NCBI GenBank assembly: GCA_017430085.1
Contig: JAFRNR010000026.1
Location: 1 to 43,135, forward strand
Direction of reading: 5' to 3'
Origin: Lachnospiraceae bacterium
GTDB taxonomy: Bacteria; Bacillota; Clostridia; Lachnospirales; Lachnospiraceae
DNA length: 43,135 bases
This document shows positions 7,335 to 17,065 of the stretch, piece by piece. Each line of letters opens with the position of its first letter. Position 1 is the stretch's first letter. The notes beneath the pieces were generated by a model. It made no database searches. It worked only from the letters and a program-made list of their open reading frames with translations, and was not told the DNA's origin. The position numbers were made by a program, and so were the translations under genes.

Positions 7335-9854
7335 TTATTTCTCTTCCGGCAGCTCCGGTTCTTCCTCATCCTTGGAGGAATCCCCCTGTCTTACTTTTGC
7401 GATGCCGGCCACCTTCACGCCCTTCTCCAGGCGGATCAGCTTCACGCCGGAGGTGATGCGGCCGAGGCGGCTGATGGACTTGATGGTGATGCGGATGATG
7501 ACGCCTGCATCGGTGATCAGCATCAGTTCCTGCTCGCCCTGGACGGCCTTGGCGCCGACCACGTCGCCGGTCTTCATGTTGATCTTATAGCACTTGACGC
7601 CCTTGCCGCCGCGGTTCTGCGGCGTGAATTCGCTCATGTCCGTGCGCTTGCCGATGCCGAGTTCGGACACGATCAGCATGTCCTCGCCCTGGCTGGCCAG
7701 CTGCATGGAGACCACCTCGTCGCCCGGGGACAGCTTCATGCCGATCACGCCCATGCTCACGCGGCCCATCGGACGCACGTCAGTCTCATGGAAGCGGATG
7801 CACTGGCCCGCGCGGGTCACCAGCAGCACGTCGTCCTGACCGTCGGTGATCTTGACCTCGATCAGCTCGTCGCCTTCCTTCAGATTGATGGCCGCGAGGC
7901 CGTTGCTGCGTACGTTCTGGTACTCCGTGAGGGCGGTCTTCTTGGCCATGCCGTCCTTGGTGGCCATCATGAAGTACTTGTCTTCCTCGTAAGTCTTGAT
8001 CGGAATCACGGCGGTGACTTTTTCGTCCGCGCCGAGCTGCAGCAGGTTCACGATGGCCGTGCCCCGGCTGGTGCGCGAAGCTTCGGGGATATTGTAGCCT
8101 TTCAGGCGGTACGTCTTGCCCTTGTTCGTGAAGAACATGATGTAATGGTGCGTCGTGGTCATGAAGAGCTCTTCGATGTAGTCCTCTTCCAGCGTCTTCA
8201 TGCCGGTGACGCCGCGGCCGCCGCGGTTCTGGGCCCGGAAGTTGGAGATGCTCATCCGCTTGATGTAGCCCAGCGCGGTCATCGCGATGACCGTGGGCTC
8301 GTCGGGGATGGTGTCCTCATCCGAGATCTCGCCCGCGTCCGCGCCGATCCGGGTGCGCCGCTCGTCGCCGAACTTCTCCGCGGTGATCAGCAGCTCTTCC
8401 TTGATGACGCCCAGCAGCAGGCGCTCGTCGGCCAGGATGGACTTCCACTCCGCGATCTTCTCCATCAGGTCCGCGTACTCCGCTTCCAGCTTTTCACGCT
8501 CCAGGCCGGTCAGGGCGCGCAGACGCATGTCCACGATGGCCTGGGCCTGCACGTCGGAGAGCCCGAAGCGGGCGATCAGCCCTTCCTTGGCCAGCTGCAC
8601 CGTCCGCGCGCCGCGCACGATGCGGATGACTTCGTCGATGTTGTCCAGCGCGATCAGCAGGCCTTCGATGATGTGCGCCCGCTCCTCGGCCTTGTTCAGG
8701 TCGTATTTGGTGCGGCGGGTCACCACTTCTTCCTGGTGGTCCAGATACGCGTGCAGCACCTGCTCCAGGTTCATGACCCGGGGCTGTCCCTTGTCCAGGG
8801 CCAGCATGATGACGCCGTAAGTGGTCAGCAGTTCGGTGTGCTTGTAGATCTGGTTGAGGACCAGGTTCGGGTTCGCGTCGCGGCGCAGTTCCACGCAGAG
8901 GCGGATGCCGTCTTTATTGGATTCGTTCCGCAGCTCGGCGATGCCGTCGATCTTCTTTTCCTTTACCAGGTCCGCGATGTCCTTCAGCGCCTTCTCCGGA
9001 TTCACGCCGTAAGGCGGTTCCGTGAATACGATGCGGTGCTTGCCGTTGGCCATGGGCTCGATCTCCGACACCGCCTGGATGCGGATCTTGCCGCGGCCGG
9101 TGCGGTATGCTTCCTCAATGCCCTGGCGGCCCAGGATCACGGCGCCGGTCGGGAAGTCCGGGCCCTTGATGATCTCCATCAGTTCGTCCACCGTGGTGTC
9201 GCGGCCTTCGCGCACCCGGTTGTCGATCATCAGCGCCACGCCGTTCACGACTTCGCGCAGATTGTGCGGCGGGATGTTCGTGGCCATGCCGACCGCGATG
9301 CCCGTGCCGCCGTTCACCAGCAGGTTCGGGATGCGGGCGGGCAGGACGGAGGGTTCCCGTTCGGAGCCGTCAAAGTTATCCTCAAAGTCCACGGTGTCCT
9401 TGTTCAGATCCGCCACCATTTCCATGGAGATCTTGGACATGCGGGCTTCCGTATAACGGGCGGCGGCGGGGCCGTCCCCGTCGATGGAGCCGAAGTTGCC
9501 GTGGCCGTCCACGAGCGGGTACCGGATCGACCAGGGCTGGGCCATGTTGACCATAGACATGTAGATGGAGGCGTCGCCGTGCGGGTGATATTTACCCATC
9601 GTATCACCGACGATACGGGCGCTCTTGCGGTGCGGCTTGTCCGGTCCGTTGTTCAGTTCGGTCATGGAGTAGAGGATACGGCGTTGCACGGGTTTTAAGC
9701 CGTCGCGCACGTCCGGGAGGGCCCGGGCCACGATGACGCTCATCGCGTAATCGATGTAGAACTCCTCCATGGTCTTTTTCAGGTCCACCTCGTGGATCCG
9801 GTCAAAATCAAAGACGGTCTCGTCGATATTGTCGTTTTTCTTCTTCTTCGCCAT
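7335..9854 (-). CDS. gyrA: DNA gyrase subunit A
   Basis: The 839-residue breakage-reunion subunit introduces negative supercoils with GyrB. The winged-helix and tower core comes first, with catalytic Tyr134 in AARYTE. The C-terminal pinwheel follows, with the GyrA-box QNRGGRG near residue 540 and repeated RIGTxxGxxxR-like blades, and an acidic tail ends the protein. The quinolone-binding stretch reads GDASIYMS (93-100). The Escherichia coli Ser83 equivalent is therefore Ala95 and the Asp87 equivalent is Met99, a non-canonical drug pocket. The start at 9854 is 10 bp after gyrB with a GGGAGA site. It is the last gene of the operon that starts at dnaN. Confidence 0.98.
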   Translation of the reverse strand: MAKKKKNDNIDETVFDFDRIHEVDLKKTMEEFYIDYAMSVIVARALPDVRDGLKPVQRRILYSMTELNNGPDKPHRKSARIVGDTMGKYHPHGDASIYMSMVNMAQPWSIRYPLVDGHGNFGSIDGDGPAAARYTEARMSKISMEMVADLNKDTVDFEDNFDGSEREPSVLPARIPNLLVNGGTGIAVGMATNIPPHNLREVVNGVALMIDNRVREGRDTTVDELMEIIKGPDFPTGAVILGRQGIEEAYRTGRGKIRIQAVSEIEPMANGKHRIVFTEPPYGVNPEKALKDIADLVKEKKIDGIAELRNESNKDGIRLCVELRRDANPNLVLNQIYKHTELLTTYGVIMLALDKGQPRVMNLEQVLHAYLDHQEEVVTRRTKYDLNKAEERAHIIEGLLIALDNIDEVIRIVRGARTVQLAKEGLIARFGLSDVQAQAIVDMRLRALTGLEREKLEAEYADLMEKIAEWKSILADERLLLGVIKEELLITAEKFGDERRTRIGADAGEISDEDTIPDEPTVIAMTALGYIKRMSISNFRAQNRGGRGVTGMKTLEEDYIEELFMTTTHHYIMFFTNKGKTYRLKGYNIPEASRTSRGTAIVNLLQLGADEKVTAVIPIKTYEEDKYFMMATKDGMAKKTALTEYQNVRSNGLAAINLKEGDELIEVKITDGQDDVLLVTRAGQCIRFHETDVRPMGRVSMGVIGMKLSPGDEVVSMQLASQGEDMLIVSELGIGKRTDMSEFTPQNRGGKGVKCYKINMKTGDVVGAKAVQGEQELMLITDAGVIIRITIKSISRLGRITSGVKLIRLEKGVKVAGIAKVRQGDSSKDEEEPELPEEK

Positions 9855-9864
9855 AGTCTCTCCC

Positions 9865-11808
9865 TTACACGTCCAGGTTCTTCACGAACCGGGCGTTGGC
9901 TTCGATAAACTCCCGGCGGGGCTCCACTTTATCGCCCATCAGGATGTTGAAGGTCATGTCCACCAGCGACGCGGTGTCCTCGTCGATGCACACCTGGCGC
10001 AGGATGCGGCGGGACGGATCCATGGTGGTCTCCCACAGCTGTTCCGCGTCCATTTCGCCCAGACCTTTGTAGCGCTGGATGCGCGCGCCGTCCACACCGA
10101 CCTCGGCCATCAGCTTTTTCTGCTCGTCTTCGCTGTAGGTATACCAAATCTTCTTGTTCTTTTCGACCTTGTACAGCGGCGGCTGCGCCAGATAGACGTG
10201 GCCGGTGCGGATCAGTTCCGGCATGAAGCGGTACAGGAAGGTCAGCATCAGCGTCCCGATATGGGCGCCGTCCACGTCGGCATCGGTCATGATGATGATC
10301 TTGTCATAGCGCAGTTTATTGATATCGAAGTTCTGCAGGATGCCGGTGCCGAAGGCGGTGATCATGGTCTTGATCTCCGCATTGCCGTAGATTTTCTCCT
10401 CGCGCGCTTTTTCCACGTTCAGGATCTTGCCGCGCAGGGGCAGGATGGCCTGGTTTTCCCGGTTCCGCGCGGTCTTGGCGGAGCCGCCGGCGGAGTCGCC
10501 CTCCACGATGAAGATCTCGCAGATCTTGGGATCCTTGGACGAGCAGTCCGCCAGCTTGCCGGGCAGGCCGAAGCTGTCCAGGGCGTTGGCGCGGCGCACG
10601 TTTTCGCGCGCCTTCCGGGCGCTGTCGCGGGCTTTCTGCGCCAGCAGGGCTTTTTCGCAGATGGCTTTGGCGACCTGCGGATTCTGCTCCAGGAAGTACA
10701 CCAGCTTTTCGCCCACGATGGATTCCACCGCGGTGCGGGCCTCGGAGTTGCCGAGCTTCTGCTTGGTCTGGCCTTCGAACTGCGGGTCCTCGATCTTGAT
10801 GGAGATGATGGCGGTCAGGCCTTCGCGGATGTCGTCGCCGGTCAGGTTGGCCATGTTGTCCTTCAGGATCTTGTTCTTCCGCGCGTAGTCGTTGAAGCAC
10901 TTGGTGGTGGCGTTTTTAAAGCCGGTCAGGTGCATGCCGCCTTCGGGGGTGATGATGTTGTTGACGAAGGACAGCGTGTTTTCGGTGAAGCCGTCGTTGT
11001 GCTGGAAAGCGACCTCCACGTAAACACCGTTGTAGGTGCCCTCGATGTAGATTACCTTGTCGTACAGGGCGTTGTTGCTGCGGTTCAGGAAGGTGACGAA
11101 TTCCTGGATGCCGCCTTCGTAACAATAGGATTTCTCCTTCACTTCCTCGCCGCGCTTGTCGCGGATCGTGATTTTGAGACCTTTGGTCAGGAAGGCGGTC
11201 TCGCGCAGGCGGGTCTTTAAGGTATCGAAATCAAAGACCGTATCTTCAAAAATGGTCGCGTCCGGCTTGAAGGTGACCGTGGTGCCGGTATTGGATTTGC
11301 GGCAGGTGCCTACCGCCGTCAGTTTGGAGGCCGTATGGCCGCCGTTTTCATAACGCTGTTTGTGGATCACGCCGTCCTGGCGGATCTCCACCTCCAGCCA
11401 TTCGGACAGGGCATTCACCACGGACGCGCCCACGCCGTGCAGGCCGCCGGAGACTTTATAGCCCCCGCCGCCGAATTTGCCGCCGGCGTGCAGGATCGTG
11501 AAGACCACTTCCACGGCCGGGATGCCCGCCTTGGGATGGATCCCCACGGGAATGCCGCGGCCGTTGTCGATGACCGTCACGGAGCCGTCCTTGTTCAGCT
11601 CCACCTGGATCTCCGTGCAGAAGCCGGCCAGCGCCTCATCCACCGCGTTGTCCACGATCTCGTAGACCAGGTGGTGCAGGCCGCGGGACGACGTCGTGCC
11701 GATGTACATGCCCGGCCGCTTGCGCACCGCTTCCAGACCCTCCAGGATCTGGATCTGGTCCGCTGTATATTCCTGCAGGCCTTCCTGCAATTTACTCATC
11801 TCACTCAT
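9865..11808 (-). CDS. gyrB: DNA gyrase subunit B
   Basis: The 647-residue ATPase subunit is typical of the short Gram-positive GyrB. The N-terminal GHKL ATPase (about 1-230) shows [13 protein letters not shown], the glycine motif [11 protein letters not shown] and [15 protein letters not shown]. The transducer domain follows. The TOPRIM domain (about 425-540) has EGDSAGGSA and the metal-binding DADVDGAHI, and the C-terminus carries [20 protein letters not shown]. The ATG at 11808 overlaps the recF stop in an ATGA arrangement, implying translational coupling. Confidence 0.98.
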   Translation of the reverse strand: MSEMSKLQEGLQEYTADQIQILEGLEAVRKRPGMYIGTTSSRGLHHLVYEIVDNAVDEALAGFCTEIQVELNKDGSVTVIDNGRGIPVGIHPKAGIPAVEVVFTILHAGGKFGGGGYKVSGGLHGVGASVVNALSEWLEVEIRQDGVIHKQRYENGGHTASKLTAVGTCRKSNTGTTVTFKPDATIFEDTVFDFDTLKTRLRETAFLTKGLKITIRDKRGEEVKEKSYCYEGGIQEFVTFLNRSNNALYDKVIYIEGTYNGVYVEVAFQHNDGFTENTLSFVNNIITPEGGMHLTGFKNATTKCFNDYARKNKILKDNMANLTGDDIREGLTAIISIKIEDPQFEGQTKQKLGNSEARTAVESIVGEKLVYFLEQNPQVAKAICEKALLAQKARDSARKARENVRRANALDSFGLPGKLADCSSKDPKICEIFIVEGDSAGGSAKTARNRENQAILPLRGKILNVEKAREEKIYGNAEIKTMITAFGTGILQNFDINKLRYDKIIIMTDADVDGAHIGTLMLTFLYRFMPELIRTGHVYLAQPPLYKVEKNKKIWYTYSEDEQKKLMAEVGVDGARIQRYKGLGEMDAEQLWETTMDPSRRILRQVCIDEDTASLVDMTFNILMGDKVEPRREFIEANARFVKNLDV

Positions 11809-12893
11809 GTATCATCCTCCGTTAAGGTTCCTTTCGTCACTTTCCATTTTTTGTCCGCCTGCACCTGGCTCCGGACGAAATCGTCCAGGCCCGTGCAGGT
11901 CAGGAAGGTCTGGATGCCGCTGATGTGTCCCAGCAGTTTTTCGCGTCTCCCCGCATCCAGTTCGGACAACACGTCGTCCAGCAGCAGGACAGGCGGTTCG
12001 CCCAATTTGCGCCGCACCAGCTCGATCTCCGCCAGTTTCATGGACAGGGCGGTGGTCCGCTGCTGTCCCTGGGAACCGAAATGCTTGACGTCGGTGCCGT
12101 TTATCATAAATTCCATCTCGTCCCGCTGGGGACCGACGGAAGTGCTGCCCTGGTAAATGTCCCTGTCCCGGCTGAGGAACAGTTTTTCCTCCATGCGGCC
12201 CATTTCCGTGCCGGGGACGTAGCGGATGCGCAGGTCCTCCTGCCCGCCCGTTAAGTCCCGGTGGATCCGCCGCACGATCTCTTCCAGTTCTTCCGTGAAC
12301 ACCAGCCGCGCCTGCATCAGCCGCTCGCCGGAAGCGGCCAGCCGCTGGTCATAGGCGTCCAGCAGCGCCGTGAAATCCCGGTCGTTCTTCATTTCCTTGA
12401 GCAGGGCGTTCCGCTGGGTCAGGGTCCTTTTGTAGTCCAGCAGATCCCGGGTGTAGGCGCCGTCCAGCTGGCAGAGCTCCACGTTCAGGAAGCCCCGGCG
12501 CTCCGCCGGCGCGCTTTTGATGATTTTCAGATCCTCCGGCGAGAAAAAGACCGCGTGGAAATGGCCCAGCAGTTCGGAGATCCGCCGCAGCGGCACGCCG
12601 TTGACCAGCGCTTCCCTCGATTTTTCCCGGTTCAGGTGGAATTCGATGAGGGTCGGGATCCCCTGTTTTTCCACTTCCAGCCGGACGTGGGCCTCATCCG
12701 AGCCGAAAGCGATCATTTCCCGGTCCTTCGCGCCCCGGTGAGAGGACGCGGTGGCGCACAGATAGACCGCCTCCAGGAGATTGGTCTTACCCTGGGCATT
12801 GTCCCCGTAGAGGAGATTGATGCCGGGCGCCGGTTCCATTCGGAGGCCGGAATAACTGCGGTATCGGATCAGGGAAACGGATTTTACAAGCAT
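11805..12893 (-). CDS. recF: DNA replication and repair protein RecF
   Basis: RecF is an SMC-like ATPase that loads RecA at gaps through RecFOR. The start is set at the ATG at 12893 ([19 protein letters not shown]), giving 362 residues; the frame is open for 17 more codons upstream, but those overlap the S4 gene and do not resemble RecF. Walker A is [13 protein letters not shown] (about residues 30-42). The ABC signature ([16 protein letters not shown]) and Walker B ([12 protein letters not shown]) lie in the C-terminal half. It overlaps the S4 gene by 10 bp and gyrB by 4 bp, so the three are tightly coupled. Confidence 0.96.
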   Translation of the reverse strand: MLVKSVSLIRYRSYSGLRMEPAPGINLLYGDNAQGKTNLLEAVYLCATASSHRGAKDREMIAFGSDEAHVRLEVEKQGIPTLIEFHLNREKSREALVNGVPLRRISELLGHFHAVFFSPEDLKIIKSAPAERRGFLNVELCQLDGAYTRDLLDYKRTLTQRNALLKEMKNDRDFTALLDAYDQRLAASGERLMQARLVFTEELEEIVRRIHRDLTGGQEDLRIRYVPGTEMGRMEEKLFLSRDRDIYQGSTSVGPQRDEMEFMINGTDVKHFGSQGQQRTTALSMKLAEIELVRRKLGEPPVLLLDDVLSELDAGRREKLLGHISGIQTFLTCTGLDDFVRSQVQADKKWKVTKGTLTEDDT

Positions 12894-13093
12894 TTGACCG
12901 TGACTTGCTTTCCGTTGTATGCGATCACATCGCCGGGCCGGCATTTGCGCCCCCGGCGGGTGTCCACTTCTCCGTTCACGGTCACGGCGCCGGCCGCAAT
13001 GACTTCCTTCGCGGCGGCTCCGTTTTCCGTCAGGCCGGCCAGTTTTAAGGCCTGACCCAGTTTGATAAATTCATCTTTGATCGTGATTTCCAT
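12884..13093 (-). CDS. yaaA: S4-domain RNA-binding protein (YaaA/RlbA-like)
   Basis: This 69-residue protein is a single S4 RNA-binding fold (IKLGQALKLAGLTENGAAAKEVIAAGAVTVNGE split over residues 10-42, ending RPGDVIAYNGKQ). A gene of this size and type sits between dnaN and recF in many Firmicutes. Its exact role is unsettled; ribosome assembly has been proposed. It lies 18 bp after dnaN and overlaps recF by 10 bp. Confidence 0.9.
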   Translation of the reverse strand: MEITIKDEFIKLGQALKLAGLTENGAAAKEVIAAGAVTVNGEVDTRRGRKCRPGDVIAYNGKQVTVKCL

Positions 13094-13111
13094 GACGGTC
13101 CTTCGCCGGCG

Positions 13112-14224
13112 TTAGCCGCGGCTCACAAAATTCACGGGCAGGATCAGGTAAATGAATGTGCCTTCCTCGTCCCGGATGAAGCCCGGCGCCCGGGAATTGG
13201 TCAGGTACAGGTTGATCTTCTCATCTTCCACGGCCTTCAGCGCATCGATCAGGAAGCGCGGGTTGAAGCCGATCATCAGATTGCTGCCGCTCTTCTCCAC
13301 CGGCACTTTTTCGGTCATGGAGCCGATATTGGAGGTCAGGCTCAGGGTCATGCCCTGGTCCGTAATGTCCAGGACCACCGGTTTCTTGTCGCTTTCGCGC
13401 ACGAAAGTCATGGAGCGGTCGATGGCTGCCAGGAAATCCTTGCGGTTTAGGGTCAGCCGCGTTTCGAAATTGTTGGTGATCATCTGGTCGATGCGGAAGT
13501 AATCCCCGTCGATCAGCCGGCTCACGAGCGTGGTGTCCTCAAACGAAAACAGGATGTGGTTCTTGCCCAGGAAAATCTCCACGTTTTTGCCGGAATCGCC
13601 CGACAGGATGCGGCTTATATCGTTCAGCGTCTTGCCCGGCACGATGACAGATTTGCTTTCATAATACTCGTTCAGCACGCAGTAGCGGATCGCGATGCGG
13701 TAGCCGTCCACGGCCGCGACGCGCAGGACGTTGTTTTTGATTTCAAACAACTCTCCGGTCATCATCTTGTTGCTGTCGTTCGGCGCGGTGCAGAAGATCG
13801 TCTTTTCAATGATATTCTTCAGGCTTAACTGCGAGATGACCACGGGCGTGCCCTTGTCCAGCGTCGGCATGCCGATGAAGTCTTCGCCGTTGTTGCCGGC
13901 CAGGTTCTGGACGCTGGCGCCGGAGCTGATGATGACGGTCAGGTTGGTCTCCACTTTGATGTGGATCTCCTCTTCCGGCATCTTCTTAATGATATCCGAG
14001 AAGATGCGGGAATCCAGGGCGATTTTGCCCTCTTCGATGATGGTGCCGTCCACGACGCAGCGGATGGCCATTTCCATGTCGTTGGCCATCAGGCTGATCT
14101 TCCCGTTTTTGGCTTCCAGCAGGAAGCATTCCAGAATAGGCAGTGTGGTGCGGGTGGGGACAGCCTTGCCGGCGGCGTTGATGGCCTGGATCATTTTGGA
14201 ACGGGACAGGAAAATATCTAACAT
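13112..14224 (-). CDS. dnaN: DNA polymerase III beta subunit (sliding clamp)
   Basis: The 370-residue ring-forming clamp tethers the replicative polymerase to DNA. Its length and three repeated domains of about 120 residues fit the family. Family stretches are the start MLDIFLSRSKMIQAINAAGKAVPTRTTLPIL, the middle RVAAVDGYRIAIRY, and the end DEEGTFIYLILPVN (the C-terminal peptide-binding region). It is the first gene of the dnaN-S4-recF-gyrB-gyrA operon and is separated from dnaA by 232 bp that contain its own -10 element. Confidence 0.97.
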   Translation of the reverse strand: MLDIFLSRSKMIQAINAAGKAVPTRTTLPILECFLLEAKNGKISLMANDMEMAIRCVVDGTIIEEGKIALDSRIFSDIIKKMPEEEIHIKVETNLTVIISSGASVQNLAGNNGEDFIGMPTLDKGTPVVISQLSLKNIIEKTIFCTAPNDSNKMMTGELFEIKNNVLRVAAVDGYRIAIRYCVLNEYYESKSVIVPGKTLNDISRILSGDSGKNVEIFLGKNHILFSFEDTTLVSRLIDGDYFRIDQMITNNFETRLTLNRKDFLAAIDRSMTFVRESDKKPVVLDITDQGMTLSLTSNIGSMTEKVPVEKSGSNLMIGFNPRFLIDALKAVEDEKINLYLTNSRAPGFIRDEEGTFIYLILPVNFVSRG

Positions 14225-14456
14225 GACGGCTCCTTTTATTCTGGTACTTGATAATAATTATTATAAAGGCGGTGGATTTGTTAAAAAGCTGCCTTTACTG
14301 TTGTGCTGCCTGCAAAAACGCAGGGGAGAAAAGGGTGAGGGCGGCGGGGAAAGGGGGCGGATAACCGGCGGTTTATTCACCGGCCTTCCGGAGGGGCGGG
14401 CGGCCCGTTCCGGATATCCGCAAAAATCCGTTTTTATCCCCGTGGACAGGTGGATA
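14225..14456 (-). promoter_or_regulatory. dnaA-dnaN intergenic region with dnaN -10 element
   Basis: A minus-strand TATAAT lies at 14265-14260, about 36 bp before dnaN, inside an AT-rich block; its -35 is weak (a TTTTTA-like tract). Near dnaA the sequence is G-rich and has TTATCCCCG and GTGGACAGG, which resemble degenerate DnaA boxes at about 14430-14451. In several Firmicutes this gap carries secondary DnaA boxes of a bipartite origin, but here the boxes are poor. Confidence 0.45.
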
Positions 14457-15785
14457 TCAGGGGTTGATCTTCTTCCGCAGGACATCCATCGTAGCCTTTA
14501 AGCTGCTGTCGGTCTGCAGCTGCTCCTGGATCTTCTTTTTGCCGTACAGGACGGTGGAGTGGTCGCGGCCACCCAGAAACAGGCCGATCTTGTCGTAAGG
14601 GGTCTGGGTCATTTCGCGGGCCAGGTACATGACGATCTGGCGCGGGAGGACGATCTCTGCATCCTTTTTCTTGGAAAAAATATCCGAAGAAGGAATGCCG
14701 AAATGATCCGACACCATCTCTAAAATATAAGGAAGCGTCACCTCATGCGGTGTGTCCGGATTGATCTGGTCGCGCAGGGCTTCCTCCACCAGGGCCAGGT
14801 TGATGGGGCGAGAGGTGACGCGCGAGTACGCGACGACCTTGGTCAGGGCTCCTTCCAGCTCCCGGATGTTGGATTTGATATGGGAAGCGATATAGTTGAT
14901 CACTTCATTATCTATATTGTAGCCGGCAATTTCTTCCTTTTTCCGCAGGATGGCCATACGGGTCTCGAAATCCGGCAGGCCGATGTCCACGGTCAGGCCC
15001 TGCTCGAAGCGCGTGCGCAGCCGCTCCTCCAGGTCGTCGATCTCCTTCGGGACGCGGTCGCTGGACAGCACGATCTGCTTGCCGTTCTCATACAGGCTGT
15101 TGAACGTGTGGAACAGCTGTTCCTGCGTGCCTTCTTTTTTGGAGATGAACTGGATGTCGTCGATCAGCAGGACGTCCACGTTGCGGTACTTTTCCTTGAA
15201 CTCCTCCACCGTGTAGTTGTTGGGGGAGATGGAGGAAATGTAGTCGTTCAGAAACTTTTCGAACGTGACGTACAGGACTTTTTTCTTCGGGTCGTTCTTC
15301 AGAATGTGGTGCGCGATGGACTGCATCAGGTGAGTTTTGCCCAGACCGGCGCCGCCGTAGATGTACAGAGGATTGTATTCTTCCCCGGGATATTCCGCTA
15401 CGGTAACGGAGGCCGCGTGCGCGACCATGTTGTTCTGGCCCACCACGAAGGAATCGAAGGTATAGCGGGCGTTCAGATTGGCGATACTGAAATCGTAGGA
15501 GGACCGCTTCGGCTGCTCCGTGTTTTCTTTCGACGTGACGATTTTGATCTCGCAGGCGATGCCGGTGAGTTCTTCAATCACGTATCGGAAGAAGGAAGCA
15601 TAGCGTTTATAGACGAAATCCGCAGAGGCTTTGTCTCCGGGGTAGTAGATCTTCAGCTTTCCGTCCTGCAGGGACAGGGGTTCCAGCGGGGAGATCCAGG
15701 TGCGGAAGCCGACTTCGCTGAGTTCTTTTCCTTCCCGGACCCCTTCTAAAATTTCCTGCCAGTTTTCCTTAATTTTTTCAAACAT
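14457..15785 (-). CDS. dnaA: Chromosomal replication initiator DnaA
   Basis: DnaA binds oriC boxes, oligomerises with ATP and opens the origin. The ATG at 15785 (MFEKIKENWQEILEGVRE) follows a GATGAGG site and gives 442 residues, the usual size. The longer open frame upstream runs through the DnaA-box region and is not coding. Domain I covers about 1-80 and a short linker follows. The AAA+ domain has Walker A GGAGLGKTH (about 144-152), Walker B LLIDDIQFI (about 204-212) and sensor LSSDR. C-terminal domain IV carries the DHSTVLYGKKKI box-binding helix. Its promoter holds a DnaA box in the spacer, suggesting autoregulation. Confidence 0.98.
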   Translation of the reverse strand: MFEKIKENWQEILEGVREGKELSEVGFRTWISPLEPLSLQDGKLKIYYPGDKASADFVYKRYASFFRYVIEELTGIACEIKIVTSKENTEQPKRSSYDFSIANLNARYTFDSFVVGQNNMVAHAASVTVAEYPGEEYNPLYIYGGAGLGKTHLMQSIAHHILKNDPKKKVLYVTFEKFLNDYISSISPNNYTVEEFKEKYRNVDVLLIDDIQFISKKEGTQEQLFHTFNSLYENGKQIVLSSDRVPKEIDDLEERLRTRFEQGLTVDIGLPDFETRMAILRKKEEIAGYNIDNEVINYIASHIKSNIRELEGALTKVVAYSRVTSRPINLALVEEALRDQINPDTPHEVTLPYILEMVSDHFGIPSSDIFSKKKDAEIVLPRQIVMYLAREMTQTPYDKIGLFLGGRDHSTVLYGKKKIQEQLQTDSSLKATMDVLRKKINP

Positions 15786-16184
15786 AAAAAACCTCATCCG
15801 GCCCGGAATTTCCGCCGGGTCATACGGAAATATTATACCAAAAAGTGGATAAAATTTCAAGATTATAGCAAAAATAATCAATATTGAGCGGCCGGCTGTG
15901 GACAAAATCCATCCGGAAAAGCCGGAAAAATGCCGGGTAGTGCACAAAATGACGCCGGTTATCCACCAATACAGCCGGAAACCGGACCCGGAAAGCACGC
16001 AAATAGGCACTTTTCCCGGATTTATCCCCATTATCCACAGTCCGAGGAGGACAGCCGGCGGGGATAGGTTTTTGGAAAAGTTATCCACTAAATTATCCAC
16101 ATTTTATTCATCGTTGCGGAATCGTAACCATTTGCTTTCCGGGCTGTTTTTCCTTGCCGCTGCGGCGTTTTTTGCAAAAAGCGC
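15786..16184. other. oriC: Chromosomal origin of replication, oriC
   Basis: The gap between divergent dnaA and rpmH holds a cluster of DnaA boxes. Perfect TTATCCACA sites lie at 16031-16039 and 16093-16101. One-mismatch boxes are TTATCCACT at 16081-16089, TTATCCACC at 15959-15967 and TTATCCCCA at 16022-16030, all in the plus orientation. In the reverse orientation there is AGTGGATAA at 15844-15852 and TGTGGACAA at 15897-15905. A run of about 60 bp rich in A and T (15827-15888) is the best candidate for the DNA-unwinding element. Genes read away from this point on both sides, as expected of a bidirectional origin. Confidence 0.9.
15832..15860 (-). promoter_or_regulatory. dnaA promoter with DnaA box in the spacer
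   Basis: On the minus strand TTGAAA (15860-15855), a 17-bp spacer and an extended TGGTATAAT -10 (15840-15832) lie about 47 bp before the dnaA start. The spacer contains TTATCCACT (15852-15844), one mismatch from a perfect DnaA box, so DnaA binding would block RNA polymerase. Confidence 0.75.
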
Positions 16185-16213
16185 TTGACGCCGCAGGCTT
16201 TCTTCTATATAAT
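16185..16213 (+). promoter_or_regulatory. rpmH operon promoter
   Basis: TTGACG (16185-16190), a 17-bp spacer and a perfect TATAAT (16208-16213) stand about 50 bp before rpmH. This near-consensus sigma-A promoter likely drives rpmH-rnpA-yidD-yidC-jag. Confidence 0.85.
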
Positions 16214-16263
16214 ACACAATGCGCTTTTTTCGGGAAGCAGCTTGTATAAGGAGGATCCGTCTC

Positions 16264-16398
16264 ATGAGAATGACATTCCAGCCCAAGCGGGTATCGGACA
16301 AGCGTGTCCACGGTTTCCGCGCCAGAATGAAAACGGCGAACGGCAGAAAGGTCCTGTCCGCCCGCAGAGCCAAAGGCAGAGCGAAGATCGCGTTTTAA
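16264..16398 (+). CDS. rpmH: Ribosomal protein bL34
   Basis: This 44-residue, strongly basic protein reads [20 protein letters not shown] and then [19 protein letters not shown], a full match to bL34 of the large ribosomal subunit. An AAGGAGG site precedes the ATG at 16264. It heads the conserved rightward operon next to oriC, with rnpA starting 45 bp downstream. Confidence 0.97.
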   Translation: MRMTFQPKRVSDKRVHGFRARMKTANGRKVLSARRAKGRAKIAF

Positions 16399-16442
16399 GG
16401 CCGCCCCGACGGTCTTATTTTTAAGAGGAAAGCAGCCGAAGT

Positions 16443-16805
16443 ATGCATGACCTCAGACCTTTGCCCGCACTCAAAACCGCATCGGATTTTGCCGGAGTCT
16501 ATCAGAACGGAAAGGCTTACGGCAGCAAACTCCTCGTCCTGTATGTATGTCAACCGGAAAAAGGACGGGAGGCCGGCCGATTAGGAATATCGGTCAGCAA
16601 AAAGGTGGGGAACAGCGTGGTCAGACACCGCCTCCGCCGCCTTGTCAGGGAAAGCTTCCGCCTCAGAAGATCGGAATGGGCCGCCGCGGATTACTGCGTC
16701 GTGGCCCGCAGGGAAGCAGCCGGGAAAAGCTTTCAGGAGATCGATTCCTGCCTGCTGTATCTCGGAAAAAAATCAGAGACCTGGAATGAGGGTGAGACGC
16801 CGTGA
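16443..16805 (+). CDS. rnpA: Ribonuclease P protein component
   Basis: RnpA is the 120-residue basic protein partner of the RNase P RNA, which matures the 5' end of tRNAs. The family signature is clear: an N-terminal [24 protein letters not shown] region, then [26 protein letters not shown] (the RNR motif helix, about residues 49-74). It lies between rpmH and yidD as usual, and its TGA overlaps the GTG start of yidD. Confidence 0.96.
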   Translation: MHDLRPLPALKTASDFAGVYQNGKAYGSKLLVLYVCQPEKGREAGRLGISVSKKVGNSVVRHRLRRLVRESFRLRRSEWAAADYCVVARREAAGKSFQEIDSCLLYLGKKSETWNEGETP

Positions 16806-17065
16806 AACGTATGCTTATCGCACTGGTCCGCTTTTATCAGAAGCGCATCTCGCCCTTGAAACCCTCCGGAACCTGCAAATACATCCCCACCTGCTCGGAA
16901 TACGCCGTCCAGGCCCTGGAAAAGCACGGGGCGCTCAAGGGGAGTATTTTAGCCGTCTGGAGGATTTTGCGTTGTAATCCCTTTTCAGAGGGAGGCCTGG
17001 ACCCGGTCCCGGAAGTATGGCCAAAGCCCAGATCGTCCCGCAGTGAATTCCGGAGGAATGTATGA
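16802..17065 (+). CDS. yidD: Membrane protein insertion efficiency factor YidD
   Basis: The 87-residue protein shows the whole YidD signature: [29 protein letters not shown] split over residues 7-36, then a [20 protein letters not shown] segment and the GGLDPVPE motif. It is a small membrane-associated helper of YidC. The GTG start at 16802 overlaps the rnpA stop by 4 bp, and its own stop overlaps the yidC ATG by 4 bp. The chain is therefore translationally coupled. Confidence 0.95.
   Translation: MKRMLIALVRFYQKRISPLKPSGTCKYIPTCSEYAVQALEKHGALKGSILAVWRILRCNPFSEGGLDPVPEVWPKPRSSRSEFRRNV

Noticed and set aside
7197-9698. 833-codon open frame opposite gyrA
   Set aside because: It lies wholly on the complement of a clear gyrA gene and matches no protein-like pattern; it is a codon-usage shadow.
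14225-14456. Second half of a bipartite oriC between dnaA and dnaN
   Set aside because: Only degenerate DnaA-box-like sequences are present; evidence is too thin to call an origin element.
15786-16100. N-terminal extension of DnaA
   Set aside because: The frame is open through the origin but passes over the dnaA promoter and DnaA boxes. The ATG at 15785 with its GAGG site gives the normal DnaA N-terminus.
15786-16263. tRNA or small RNA gene in the dnaA-rpmH gap
   Set aside because: No cloverleaf or known small-RNA signature was found; DnaA boxes and promoters explain the region.
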